From assembly GCA_039105265.1 (NCBI GenBank), contig JAPFFF010000013.1, positions 2,418,001 through 2,482,000 of the forward strand: 64,000 nucleotides of DNA. The letters are read 5' to 3'. A program made the translations under genes and the position numbers. The notes beneath the pieces were generated by a model. The model was not told the origin of the DNA, did no database searches, and was given only the letters and a program-made list of their open reading frames with translations. Below, in pieces: positions 49,818 to 59,636 of the stretch. Each line of letters opens with the position of its first letter. The stretch's first letter is position 1. This DNA comes from Tritrichomonas musculus (lineage: Eukaryota; Parabasalia; Tritrichomonadida; Tritrichomonadidae).

Positions 49818-51743
49818 ATGTTTTTACTACTCCCTTCGCTATCTTTCTGTTTAATTAACATTATTCCAAGGCCAGCTTTTATTTCTGAAATTCCTGATAG
49901 CCAATGGGTCCTTACTGAAGGTATGCAAATTGGATATGATTCATCAACTTCCAGTTATGCCAAAAAACAAGCTCAACGATTCTCAGATTTTATTTACACT
50001 CCCACAGGAATTCGCCTTCCAATTACTGAAAGTTCCGATGTCAAGATTGGTATTCAAATCACGACAAGTCCTGATGATCAATATCATATAAACATGGATT
50101 CAAATTTAATACAAATATCAGCAAATACCGATGAACTTTTATTCTATGCCTTTCAAACGATACTTCAACTTCTTCCACCACAAATATTCCTCAATACTAC
50201 CGTTACCGATAAGATAATCTGGTCAGCAAATTGCATCCACTGCGAAGACAAGCCACGATTCCAATGGAGGGGCATCATGCTTGATGTATGCCGCCACTTT
50301 TTCGATGTTTCCACGGTCAAGTCGATAATTGATCAAATGAGTCATTACAAGCTTAACGTTCTCCACTTTCACCTCACCGAAGATCAAGGCTGGCGGTTAG
50401 AGCTCAAAAATTTCCCCAATCTGACACGTTTTGGCTCCAGACGCGATGCCAGTCCAGTCAAATACAACCGTTTTTCACTTGACGGCGTTCCATATGGGCC
50501 GTTTTATTTTTCAGAGGCTGACATCACCGAAATAATTGAATACGGCAAGGAACGGTTTGTCAGAATTGTTCCTGAGATTGAGATGCCAGGCCATGCCCTG
50601 TCATTTTTGTCAGGATACCCCCAATATAGTTGCACAGGGGGCCCTTTTAAGCCCCGCTGTTTCTGGGGAGTCGAGGACGACATCATCTGCGCTGGCAACG
50701 ACGAAGCCATCTCGTTTCTCGAGGGTCTTCTTGACGATGTTCTTGAGTTGTTCGACAGTGTGTTTATTCATTGTGGCGGGGACGAGTGTCCTCGCGTGAG
50801 GTGGCAAGCATGTGAGAAGTGCCAGAAGAGAATCAAGGACGAAGGCCTCCAAAACGAGGACCAGCTTCAGAGCTGGTTCACGCGCCACTTTGCGCGCTAT
50901 CTCGAGAAGAAAGGGAGGAGGTTGATGGGCTGGGATGAGATCCTCGACGGCAATCTTCCCTTCCCCGAGTCGACGGTCATCATGGCCTACCGCGGCGTCG
51001 AGACCTTGCAGAAGGCAACAAGCCTCGGACACGATGTTGTGATGGGCCCGAGCACCAACCTCTACCTCGACTACTGCCAGTTCCCCGCGTCCGAGAGCTA
51101 CGAGTATTTCGGCGGGATTGTCACGAGCTACATGGTCTACAGCTACGAGCCGACAAACGGCATCGATGAGGACATGCACCACCACGTGCTCGGCGTGCAG
51201 GGCAACATGTGGTCAGAGTACGTGTGGACCATCAACGACCTCCAATACAAGCTCTTCCCGCGCTCGCTCTCAGTCGCTGAAGTCGGCTGGTCGATGCCCG
51301 AAAACAAAGACTGGCCCCGCTTCTTGATGAACTACGCAAAGCACCACAAGGACGTGCTGCAGCAGCTCGGAGTCGTCGACGCGGGAATGCAGGCTGGATC
51401 GCTCGGCGTGTGGAGGCCTGGCGAGCTCTCGAAGGACAAGTGGGTGTCGGTCGAGTTCCCTGTCGACGGATGCCTGAATAAAATGGGAACAGTCGGCGCC
51501 GCCTTCGTCCACAAAAGCGGAAATGAATGCCGCGTGAAGAACGTGAAGTTCCTCTTCAACGACGCGCTCGCCGGCGAGGACGACCACGAAGGCGTTGTGA
51601 GTGAAAATCCCCAGAATTCGGTCTACACGTTCAACACAAACAGAGTTCCGTTTGGGAAGACTTCAATACAGGCTGAGATGATGTGCGTGGACGGAGAAGA
51701 CTGCGAGGGAGTGATCTACGTCTACTTGATCAAGGCTGCTTAA
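49818..51743 (+). CDS. Secreted GH20 beta-N-acetylhexosaminidase
   Basis: 641 residues. A signal peptide is likely at 1-15 (MFLLLPSLSFCLINI). The N-terminal GH20b-like domain spans about 16-145. The catalytic barrel begins at FQWRGIMLDVCRHFF (148-162), followed by LHFHLTEDQGWRLEL (182-196), PEIEMPGH (252-259), HCGGDE (318-323, with catalytic pair Asp322-Glu323) and GWDEIL. It removes terminal GlcNAc/GalNAc from glycans by substrate-assisted catalysis. Trichomonads secrete such enzymes, probably to degrade host mucin glycans. The length fits the eukaryotic family. The first 450 bp are AT-rich like the genome, while about 50,250-51,740 is strongly G/C-rich with G/C-ending codons, unlike any other gene here. 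Confidence 0.93.
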   Translation: MFLLLPSLSFCLINIIPRPAFISEIPDSQWVLTEGMQIGYDSSTSSYAKKQAQRFSDFIYTPTGIRLPITESSDVKIGIQITTSPDDQYHINMDSNLIQISANTDELLFYAFQTILQLLPPQIFLNTTVTDKIIWSANCIHCEDKPRFQWRGIMLDVCRHFFDVSTVKSIIDQMSHYKLNVLHFHLTEDQGWRLELKNFPNLTRFGSRRDASPVKYNRFSLDGVPYGPFYFSEADITEIIEYGKERFVRIVPEIEMPGHALSFLSGYPQYSCTGGPFKPRCFWGVEDDIICAGNDEAISFLEGLLDDVLELFDSVFIHCGGDECPRVRWQACEKCQKRIKDEGLQNEDQLQSWFTRHFARYLEKKGRRLMGWDEILDGNLPFPESTVIMAYRGVETLQKATSLGHDVVMGPSTNLYLDYCQFPASESYEYFGGIVTSYMVYSYEPTNGIDEDMHHHVLGVQGNMWSEYVWTINDLQYKLFPRSLSVAEVGWSMPENKDWPRFLMNYAKHHKDVLQQLGVVDAGMQAGSLGVWRPGELSKDKWVSVEFPVDGCLNKMGTVGAAFVHKSGNECRVKNVKFLFNDALAGEDDHEGVVSENPQNSVYTFNTNRVPFGKTSIQAEMMCVDGEDCEGVIYVYLIKAA

Positions 51744-52357
51744 CATGATGGAAGAAAAAGTGACACTCAGAAATAATTTTTAAAAAGGTATTAACTAAAA
51801 ATAGTTTTTATTATCATTATTTATTTTCTCTTTTTAATGATATTATTTTATTTTTATTTTTATTTTTTTTTTTGAATCTTTAATAATAATTTTGATATAT
51901 TATTAATATCTAAAAAAAAAAATAAAGAGATATTAATTTATTTAATTAAATACATGCTTTTAGAAAGGAATGAACAATAAATTATTGCCACTTCATTAAA
52001 TTTAAAAAAAACTTAATCATAAATATGTAGTAAAAAAAAAAAATTCAACAAAAGGACCGATAAATTTGAAATAAAGTATAGTCAAATAAATCAAAATGCT
52101 ATTCATATTTTTTATCTTTTGATGAACAATTCAATATATATATATATGTTTAATCAAGACTTTTTTATTTATTCAAAAATCAAAATTTTACATTTTTTGC
52201 TAGCAGCATTTAAAACTCATAATGAATAATAAATGTACTTTCTGTTTTGATTGACAAAATTAAAAAAAAAAAAAAAAACGGTTTTGTGAAAATAAATTTG
52301 AATTAATAAAAAATATTTTTATATAAACTTTGAAAATAATATATTTATATATATCTT
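51744..52357. other. AT-rich intergenic region
   Basis: A/T homopolymers and an (AT)n tract near 52,136. No gene seen. Confidence 0.5.
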
Positions 52358-52972
52358 ATGTTTTACTTATCAGTAGCAACAATTTTTTTTATTGTTGCAT
52401 TTATCTCACAAATAGTAGTTTCATCTATTTCAATTCATTGGGCAATAGACCCATTTATTATTTTCGAGCACGCATTTCCTTTTCAAGTTGCCTTTGGATT
52501 ATCAATTCCTATAGCATGTGCTTATACTACTCTGTTTTGTCTTCTACTTATAGATAGTAGATCCAAAATGTATTTATATTTATTGACATCTTTAGTTATT
52601 ATAAATTCAGCCATGCTAATTGGTTTGACTTCACCTCCAAGTTTATCATCTTGGATTGATAAATGGGACAAAAAATGGACAAATACAAGTCACTCAATGT
52701 CATTCCAACTCGAAAAATCTTGTTGTGGATGGAAGAATTTTCAGGATCGATCAATAATAAACTGTCCATTTTTATCAAAATCAGGATGCATGCCTATTGT
52801 AGAAGGGTGGATTAACATGAAGTATCATCAAGTATTTGAAATTGAACTATTGATAAGTTCATTATTTTTATATTCTTTATTATCTTTTTTCTTGGCAAGA
52901 TATTGCCACAAAATAGAAGCTATTTGGGCAGAAATAGAAATACCTTTTTTGCCAAGTGATCTTTATTTATAA
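52358..52972 (+). CDS. Short tetraspanin-like membrane protein
   Basis: 204 residues with four predicted membrane segments, at about 2-24, 42-65, 72-92 and 167-188. The loop between the third and fourth carries the tetraspanin signature CCG (SCCGWKNF, about 122-129) and further Cys pairs (NCPF, SGCMP) suited to two disulfides. This large extracellular loop is about 70 residues, short for the family but similar to known trichomonad tetraspanins. These proteins organise surface membrane domains. An ATG start is chosen; the overlapping frame at 52,330-52,557 is a shadow. Confidence 0.8.
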   Translation: MFYLSVATIFFIVAFISQIVVSSISIHWAIDPFIIFEHAFPFQVAFGLSIPIACAYTTLFCLLLIDSRSKMYLYLLTSLVIINSAMLIGLTSPPSLSSWIDKWDKKWTNTSHSMSFQLEKSCCGWKNFQDRSIINCPFLSKSGCMPIVEGWINMKYHQVFEIELLISSLFLYSLLSFFLARYCHKIEAIWAEIEIPFLPSDLYL

Positions 52973-52980
52973 AATTGTTT

Positions 52981-53012
<32 letters not shown>

Positions 53013-54262
53013 GATTTGATTGAAAATGGAAAATCTGGGTTTTGATTCTCCTCTTTGATATCAAACTTTTTTTATATAACAAATTCATATTCTTTTGGAA
53101 ATAGTAAAACCAAGTACAAAAATAATTTAGCATGTAAGGTTATTTAGTTACATAATTATTGCTATTTCTGTTTCCAAAATTGTTAATAAATAAATAATTT
53201 TTTTGATATTTTTATATATCATCAACTTCTTATTTAATCATAAGCAGGGCATTCAAACAAGAAACTATCTGTTTAAACGAAATAAATACCGCAAACTTTA
53301 TCAAAGGCTAAACAAATGACTTCATTCACTATTCTTCAGCATTTTTATCAAAAAGTTTCATTTTTAAATGTACGAGAACGACGAAGATTCAAATGATAAG
53401 TTATTCAAAGAGCACAACTTATCAGTATCTACGCAATAGTAGAGTTCGATTATAATGAAAGAATTGTTAATCCAGGTAGGGGAAAAAGCATATGCTCAGA
53501 AAGAACAATTAAAAATTGAAACCAAAACAGGTGATAGCAGACTAATCACAATGTCTCTTATAGAACTATGACATTATGGTTAATGAGATTGCAATATAAT
53601 TAGGCATTATTATTTTTTTCGATTTTAACATTCACTGAATTGCATTTAGCAAGCCAATGAATGATCCATAATGATAAAAAGCATGAAGAAAGATGAAACT
53701 AAAGCTATTTTGGTATTTTTTCCCGTTGGTCAAAACAATTTGCTTATCCAATTGTTATGCTCTTTAGTAATGACATGAAGATTTTGGAGCAAAGGACCAT
53801 GAGTACGTATGTAATTCCAATTATTTAATATTAGATCAGTAATGAACTTATGATTAGTCTGCCCATTAACTTGGCCAATGTGGTTCACTAATCTAAACTA
53901 TGTATCATTTGTGTATTTGTTATTAATAATACAGTGAGCAATTTCATCTGCCGTGTACTTATTTGGTACTTTTGGGTCATTCAATCTTTGTATTACAAAA
54001 CTATTAACATTAATTTTTTCTTTCTTTTTTTCCCCTATGGTACAAACTTTTTGAAAAAGTATTCAAAAATTTGAAGTTTTTATAATATGTTTTCTTTTCT
54101 TTTTATTGTTCTTGAAGAAATAAACAAAGACGTATACAATTTATTTATAAAAACAACATTTTCCGAGAAATCAGCAATATCTCCAAATTAAATCATCAGT
54201 CAATTCTTAAATTTATAATATTTAGTTCAATTAACTTTGAAAAACAGACAATTGAAGTCACT
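52973..54262. other. Degenerate intergenic region
   Basis: Starts with an A tract of about 26 bases. Local composition at about 53,320-54,000 is less AT-rich and looks like old coding DNA, but every frame is broken and I recognise no family. Confidence 0.4.
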
Positions 54263-54480
54263 GTTAGAGGCACACCAAAACATATGTCTTCTGAAATTTG
54301 GTTAAAAGCAGAGAAGAAATCAAATACGTCAACATGACAATTCCTATTTTTGATTCAGATTCAATGTATAGCAATGGTATTCGAATCTGATCTTGAAAAT
54401 GCATTCAAGTGCTACAAGATGGCAATTAATCATGGCCATACATATTCAATGGCATTCATGAATATGGAAAAAACATTGAT
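54263..54480 (+). pseudogene. Relic of a protein kinase-Sel1 gene
   Basis: VRGTPKHMSSEIW (54,263 onward) matches the activation-loop end GTPxYMAPEI of kinases. About 60 bp further, MYSNGI and, after a one-base shift, ESDLENAFKCYKMAINHGHT match a Sel1 unit. In an intact gene these parts lie several hundred bases apart, so there has been internal deletion as well as frameshift. Same family type as the kinase at 812-3091. Confidence 0.6.
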
Positions 54481-56674
54481 ATTAGTAACGATCAAGCAAA
54501 TATGTAATACAAGATGGGAATGATCTTTTATTATTTGGTTTAATTTGATTCAATTAATTAACAATGCAATCTAATTTTATTTGAATTATAACGTATTTTT
54601 CACAAAAAGTTAAAATATGTTAACAAAAATCATTTATTTCTAAGCCAATTAATTATTTTGTTTTTATATATTATAATAGATTATGTTTTATTCATTGTTC
54701 ATAATTATTTATCAAAAAATAATACTGCTCCCATACACGTTGAGAACCTAAAAACTTATTGAACACCCTATATTACTTTTTATTTGGAAATTTTTCTATT
54801 TTGTTGATTTTTTGTTAAGATAAAAGATGAAAAAAAAATGACAAGGTTGTTTTAGTCCTTTAGTCCAAGACATTGACCAAGTCTATAAGATATTTTTATA
54901 AAACTCACTCACTAATTCAGCAATTAACATCAAAAAAGGAATGAAACATGAAGATATATTGAAGATATGGGATATATCAGTGAAATTTCCAATCTTAGAA
55001 CTGAAAATTGGAGATAGACTTGTTATTCTCCAATTCTCGAGATCGATAATTGATTGACTTTTTGATATCGATACATAAATATACACAGATTCTCGAGATC
55101 GATTTCAGAGATCGAGAATTCTTTTTCTCAGATTTTGATATCAGAATTTTCAAATAAACTTTTTGATTAAAACATGATCGTATTTTAATCTCAAATATTT
55201 CATATAAAAAGAATGTATTTTTTTGATTTTACTCTTAAAATAAACATCAATACATTCTATTATTTATTTTAAAATATTATAAAAGGGGAACTTTTTTTAG
55301 CCCCCAAAAATTGAAAGGAAAAATGGGGGAAAAAATGTAAAAATGTGTTTTTTAGCCCCCACTTTTTTGAAAACTTTTTCAATTGAAAATAATCGTAAAT
55401 TTAATTAAAAAAAGGAGCAAAAAAAGCATATTAAAATAAAATAAATGCAAAAAAAAGGAAGTTATATGTTAAAAAACTTATAAAGATAAATATAAAACGA
55501 AAAATTCTAAAAAACATCAATAATTCTTGATGATTACTCTATTAAGATAAACTATTTAATGATAGATAGAATAAAAAGGGAAAGAATCATTAACTCATAC
55601 TGGAAATTATATATTATCTCAAAAAAAGCCATAAAGCTGGTGTTTATACTAACATGAATAAATTATTATATTTCATATTCATTATAAAAATATGAAAGTA
55701 TAATGTCTGGTTTAAGTTTAAGATCATTTTGGACAAAAAGAAAATGCTGCTGCGTTAAATAATTTAATTTAATTGATCCTAAATAAGAATTAGTGTGTTT
55801 CTTTTATTACCAAAAATTTTGTGAGAATATATGGTCGTAATAGAAACTTTTTGAAAATATTTTGACCAAATAAACTATCAAAAATATATAAAAAAAATTG
55901 TTTAGCAAACTCAAAATAAAGTCGTTTAGTTTTTTTTTCATGAACAACAAAAATAATTAAAAATAGAGAAATTCTTTCGTGAATAAAATAATAAACGATA
56001 TTCGAAAATAATTACACATATATAACCAAAAACGCAAGAAAAATTTTTAGAATATATAATCTTTGATTAAACAAAACATTATATATAGAGAAAATATTTT
56101 TAACTTTTTGAAAGCAACTTAGAAAATATTTTTAACTTTTTGAAAGCAACTTTTTGGATTTAGAATTTTTTTTTTGTCATTTAGGAAAAGACTTTTTAGA
56201 CATAGAAAATCAAAATGAGTATTAGTAAACAAAGTTTTAGTTATTACAAAATTAAATCTGGTCTTTACCTGAACATCTCCGAGTCCACCGATATTTTATT
56301 TTACATTTAAAATATTACATATTCTCAGCAAAAATAGTTAATTGATATCTAATATGTTGTACATATATTCATTAATTTAAAATTTTGGCGAGATGACCAA
56401 TAATAAATAACTTTTTACAAACTCAAAAAACGTGACACTTTTTATTGGTCAAATCATTATGAAAATATTGACCATTTATGATCGAGAATTTTACATTTAT
56501 AATAATGAAACGATTATAATTCATATAAAAAAAGGAAATTGTTTAGCAAGAAAAATCTCTAAATTCAATCATATATTATGGTTTTATGAGGTGAACTGAT
56601 GTTCACAAAAAATTATCCACTTTCTGATAAAGTTAAATGATTAAACTTCTTAGATATAACAGCTTAAAATTTTT
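54481..56674. other. Long AT-rich intergenic region with small repeats
   Basis: Three copies of an ATTCTCGAGATCGAT-like motif, the third inverted, lie at about 55,033, 55,091 and 55,108. Two TTTTAGCCCCCA motifs occur near 55,300 and 55,360, with a TGGGGG between them that can pair. A 32-bp tandem duplication containing TTTTTAACTTTTTGAAAGCA lies at about 56,092-56,155. No gene is supported. Confidence 0.5.
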
Positions 56675-56683
56675 TCATTTCAC
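56675..56683 (+). promoter_or_regulatory. Inr-like element of the acidic hypothetical gene
   Basis: TCATTTCAC, overlapping a second TCACTTTTA at 56,680. Both are within 18 nt of the ATG. Confidence 0.45.
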
Positions 56684-56691
56684 TTTTATTC

Positions 56692-57273
56692 ATGGATCGG
56701 AATAGATTTCCAATGACAGATGCTGAGAGAAATGAAAAATTCATGTCGTATTTCAGTGAATATGAAAAAGAAAAGACTGATCTTTATGATTATGTCGGTT
56801 TGATAAAGAAACTATTAAAAAGTCAAGGAAAACACATTACAAGGGAAAATCTTGCAAAATTAATTGTGCTGTTAGTTAAAAGTGCAATTCCAATTATATA
56901 CAAAAAATCCAAATGTTCATATCGCACTTTATTTCGTCTAAATAGATTGAACAAAAATATTGTTTTAAATTTCATTGCAGATAATTATCCCAAAATGATG
57001 AGCTGGTTTCTGGAAAACATGCACAGATTTGACTTTAATTTGGAGAAAAAATCTTCATACAAAAGACACTGGGAAGAATTACTAAAAACCATGCCTTATC
57101 TGGAAACTACAAAGGAATACAACCCTCAAGAAATAGAAAATAAATTGTATATTTGTGAAAAAAAGGATAGTTTTGATTCATTTTTTAGTATTGATGAAGA
57201 TAATTTATTTGATGAAGATGAAACTGACTTTTTTTTTAATGAAAATCTCGAAAATTTGAATTTCGTTGAATAG
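56692..57273 (+). CDS. Hypothetical protein with acidic, Phe-rich tail
   Basis: 193 residues. The first 150 are predicted helical and basic (TDAERNEKFMSYFSEYEKEK, ENLAKLIVLLVKSAI, SYRTLFRLNRLNKNI), without membrane segments. The last 35 are strongly acidic with Phe (DSFDSFFSIDEDNLFDEDET), like a transcription-activator or chaperone-type tail. I do not recognise the family. The good Inr, ATG start and coherent composition make it a likely real gene. A helix-turn-helix nuclear protein is possible but unproven. Confidence 0.6.
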   Translation: MDRNRFPMTDAERNEKFMSYFSEYEKEKTDLYDYVGLIKKLLKSQGKHITRENLAKLIVLLVKSAIPIIYKKSKCSYRTLFRLNRLNKNIVLNFIADNYPKMMSWFLENMHRFDFNLEKKSSYKRHWEELLKTMPYLETTKEYNPQEIENKLYICEKKDSFDSFFSIDEDNLFDEDETDFFFNENLENLNFVE

Positions 57274-57311
57274 GTATCCTGGGGAATCCTTCTCCTCAGA
57301 TGTGAATACCA
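57272..57311 (+). other. Stem-loop overlapping the stop codon of the hypothetical gene
   Basis: GGTAT...ATACC closes an inner stem in which CTGGGGA pairs with TCCTCAG (one G-T pair) around a loop of about seven bases. It is far more GC-rich than its surroundings and begins at the TAG stop. It could be a 3'-end processing or stability element, or the edge of an inserted piece. Confidence 0.4.
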
Positions 57312-59104
57312 TTTGATGAAATTTATCTCTTTACTTATATTTTCTTTACAAACTTAGGAAATATATAAATATTTTCTTTGATAATATATTTAATATTTTA
57401 TATATATATTTGAAAACTAACAAAATAAATTTACTCACTTTTATTTTATTTTTTTGATCGATGAATAATAAAGATAATAATAATAATTGTAAGAATGAAA
57501 ATTTACCTGAATATGTCTTATTTATAATACAAAAATTCAGAGAAATTCAATACAATTCAATAAAAATAAAAAATCTAATATTAGGGGATTTTAATTTAAG
57601 AATATCTCAAAAGATTTTTTATTACTCAAAAAAATAATTAAAATGTATATTAAATATTTTATATAAATAATATAAAATATTATAATATTAATTTTTATTT
57701 GGATAAATTAAAAAAAAATATAATTTTTTTTTTGAATGAATAATTATTGAATGAAATAAAATCACATCTAAAATTGATAAATGAAAATAATTTCTCCAAG
57801 AAAATGGGTTTTGTGAATGACACTCATCATGATTCAAACATTAATAATTTTTTTTGAAAAAATAAAACAAAAATAATTTTGGGAGAAATATGATATACTT
57901 TATTCTATGTTTTTTATGAAAATATTTAAATCCAAGTAACAAAAAAGATAAATAAAACGATTTTTTTAGATATGCTAATATGCATTAATTTGGAATAATT
58001 TGGGTAATTCTGTATGTTTTTATGTTGTGGTATTTATTTTTAGGTTAAAATAATTAAATGGCATTATTGAAATGCAAGAGGTGATCTTTGTAAATTTGGA
58101 TGATTATCATATAAATTAGAGTTTTTTAATTGAATTAAATGGCAAGAAATTCGCAATTTCCTTACGCAAAATTTAAAGTAAGATATATTAAAAGTATATA
58201 TATCATCAATATGCTTCAGTATTTATTTCATCTAAAAAAATCGAAATTTAGATTATTGGAAAATGAAACGAAATTTTTCTTTTCACCTTATGATAGGTCA
58301 ATTTTTTAAAAAGTGACAGACTTAAAAAATCAATACTGTTAGTAATCAATTCAGCATTTGATATATGATTAGAAAATGCTGGTGTCAATTTTTATTCATT
58401 TCACATCTATTTCCAATTTGTAGACAAATTTTATTCCATATGATCAAAATGAACAATATTAAAAGCAACTAAAAACCAAAAAGATTCAATTAAAGAGTAT
58501 AGAAATATGTGTAAACTTCGGAAAAAAGTGTAAACTTTAACTTTTTCTCCATATCTGGTTACAATTTTTAAACACCAATTGTTGTATAGCTTCTCAACAC
58601 TTTGATGAATAATATATTACATTTTCTTTGAATTTCGTCATGAATAATCCTCATCTTTCTCAAATATTAAACTATCGTTTTCTACCATTTTTTAGCCTTA
58701 AACCGCTTTTATCGGAAACATATAATAACAAAATCATGTATTTCAAAAATAATTTTATTTTTATCTCATTTTTTTTGCTTGAATACATGTCTCCAAATTA
58801 AAACTTTTCCAACATCAATCAGGAATCAAATACATTGATTTTACCATTTTAATTGACGCTATTTCGTCGAATTTTCTCTAAATTGACAAAAATAAATTGA
58901 AAATACTTTCAAAACAGAAACTTTATAACAATATTATCAAGCAAACATTTAAAATTTGAAAACAAAAATTCACTATTTGAATTTATTGATCAAAAAAGTG
59001 ACCAAAATGAACTGACCATTTATGATTTCAATGAACAAATTGAATTTGTCGGTTTATGTGATGGAAAATTCTGAGAATTTTTTGCTCGTTTTTATCAGAT
59101 AAAA
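57312..59104. other. Long AT-rich intergenic region
   Basis: No gene, RNA or element recognised. Confidence 0.45.
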
Positions 59105-59248
59105 ATGACGAATCCCTTTTGGAGCATCTTCTTTAACCGCTTTTTCGATAAGTATTTAAATGATGATCGTTATTCGAAGCCAAAAATATTTGCTCAAGAT
59201 GACGATTCATCATCTGGCAAAAGAATGTTGCGAAAATGTCTCCAATAA
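59105..59248 (+). pseudogene. Small coding-like ORF, probably a gene fragment
   Basis: 47 codons from an ATG (MTNPFWSIFFNRFFDKYLND...), with codon use and G+C higher than the surroundings. Just downstream another frame continues in similar style (SNKGVVSASSYLEKISDVVK), so it may be the remnant of a longer gene with a frameshift. No family recognised. Confidence 0.3.
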
Positions 59249-59636
59249 AGGCGTCGTGTCTGCATCGTCCTACCTTGAAAAAATTAGTGATGTGGTAAAA
59301 ATGCTGTTGATTTTGACATAATCAACTCATTTATTTGTGCCTAAAAGTTAGGCAAACAAACTATTCGATCAAATTGAGATCAACTTTTAAGGACGAAACA
59401 TCACCTGAAAAGTTAGGAAATTAAATGATCATTTAATTTGTGCTGATACGGTTAGGAGTTCTTTGTTCCATTAATTTGAAAATCAAAACTATCAATCATA
59501 TGCGTGAACTTTTTGATTTTCATATTCAACATCATTCACGAATTTAACGAATCTACTTTTGTTACAAAAGAAAAAGAAAATAATAAAATCAACTTCTTTA
59601 TTCTTTAGTTGGGTTGATGAAAAAAAAATATTGTAT

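Noticed and set aside
50504-51587. Antisense and alternative frames in the hexosaminidase gene
   Set aside because: Long shadows arise because this part is G/C-rich. The sense frame carries all GH20 motifs.
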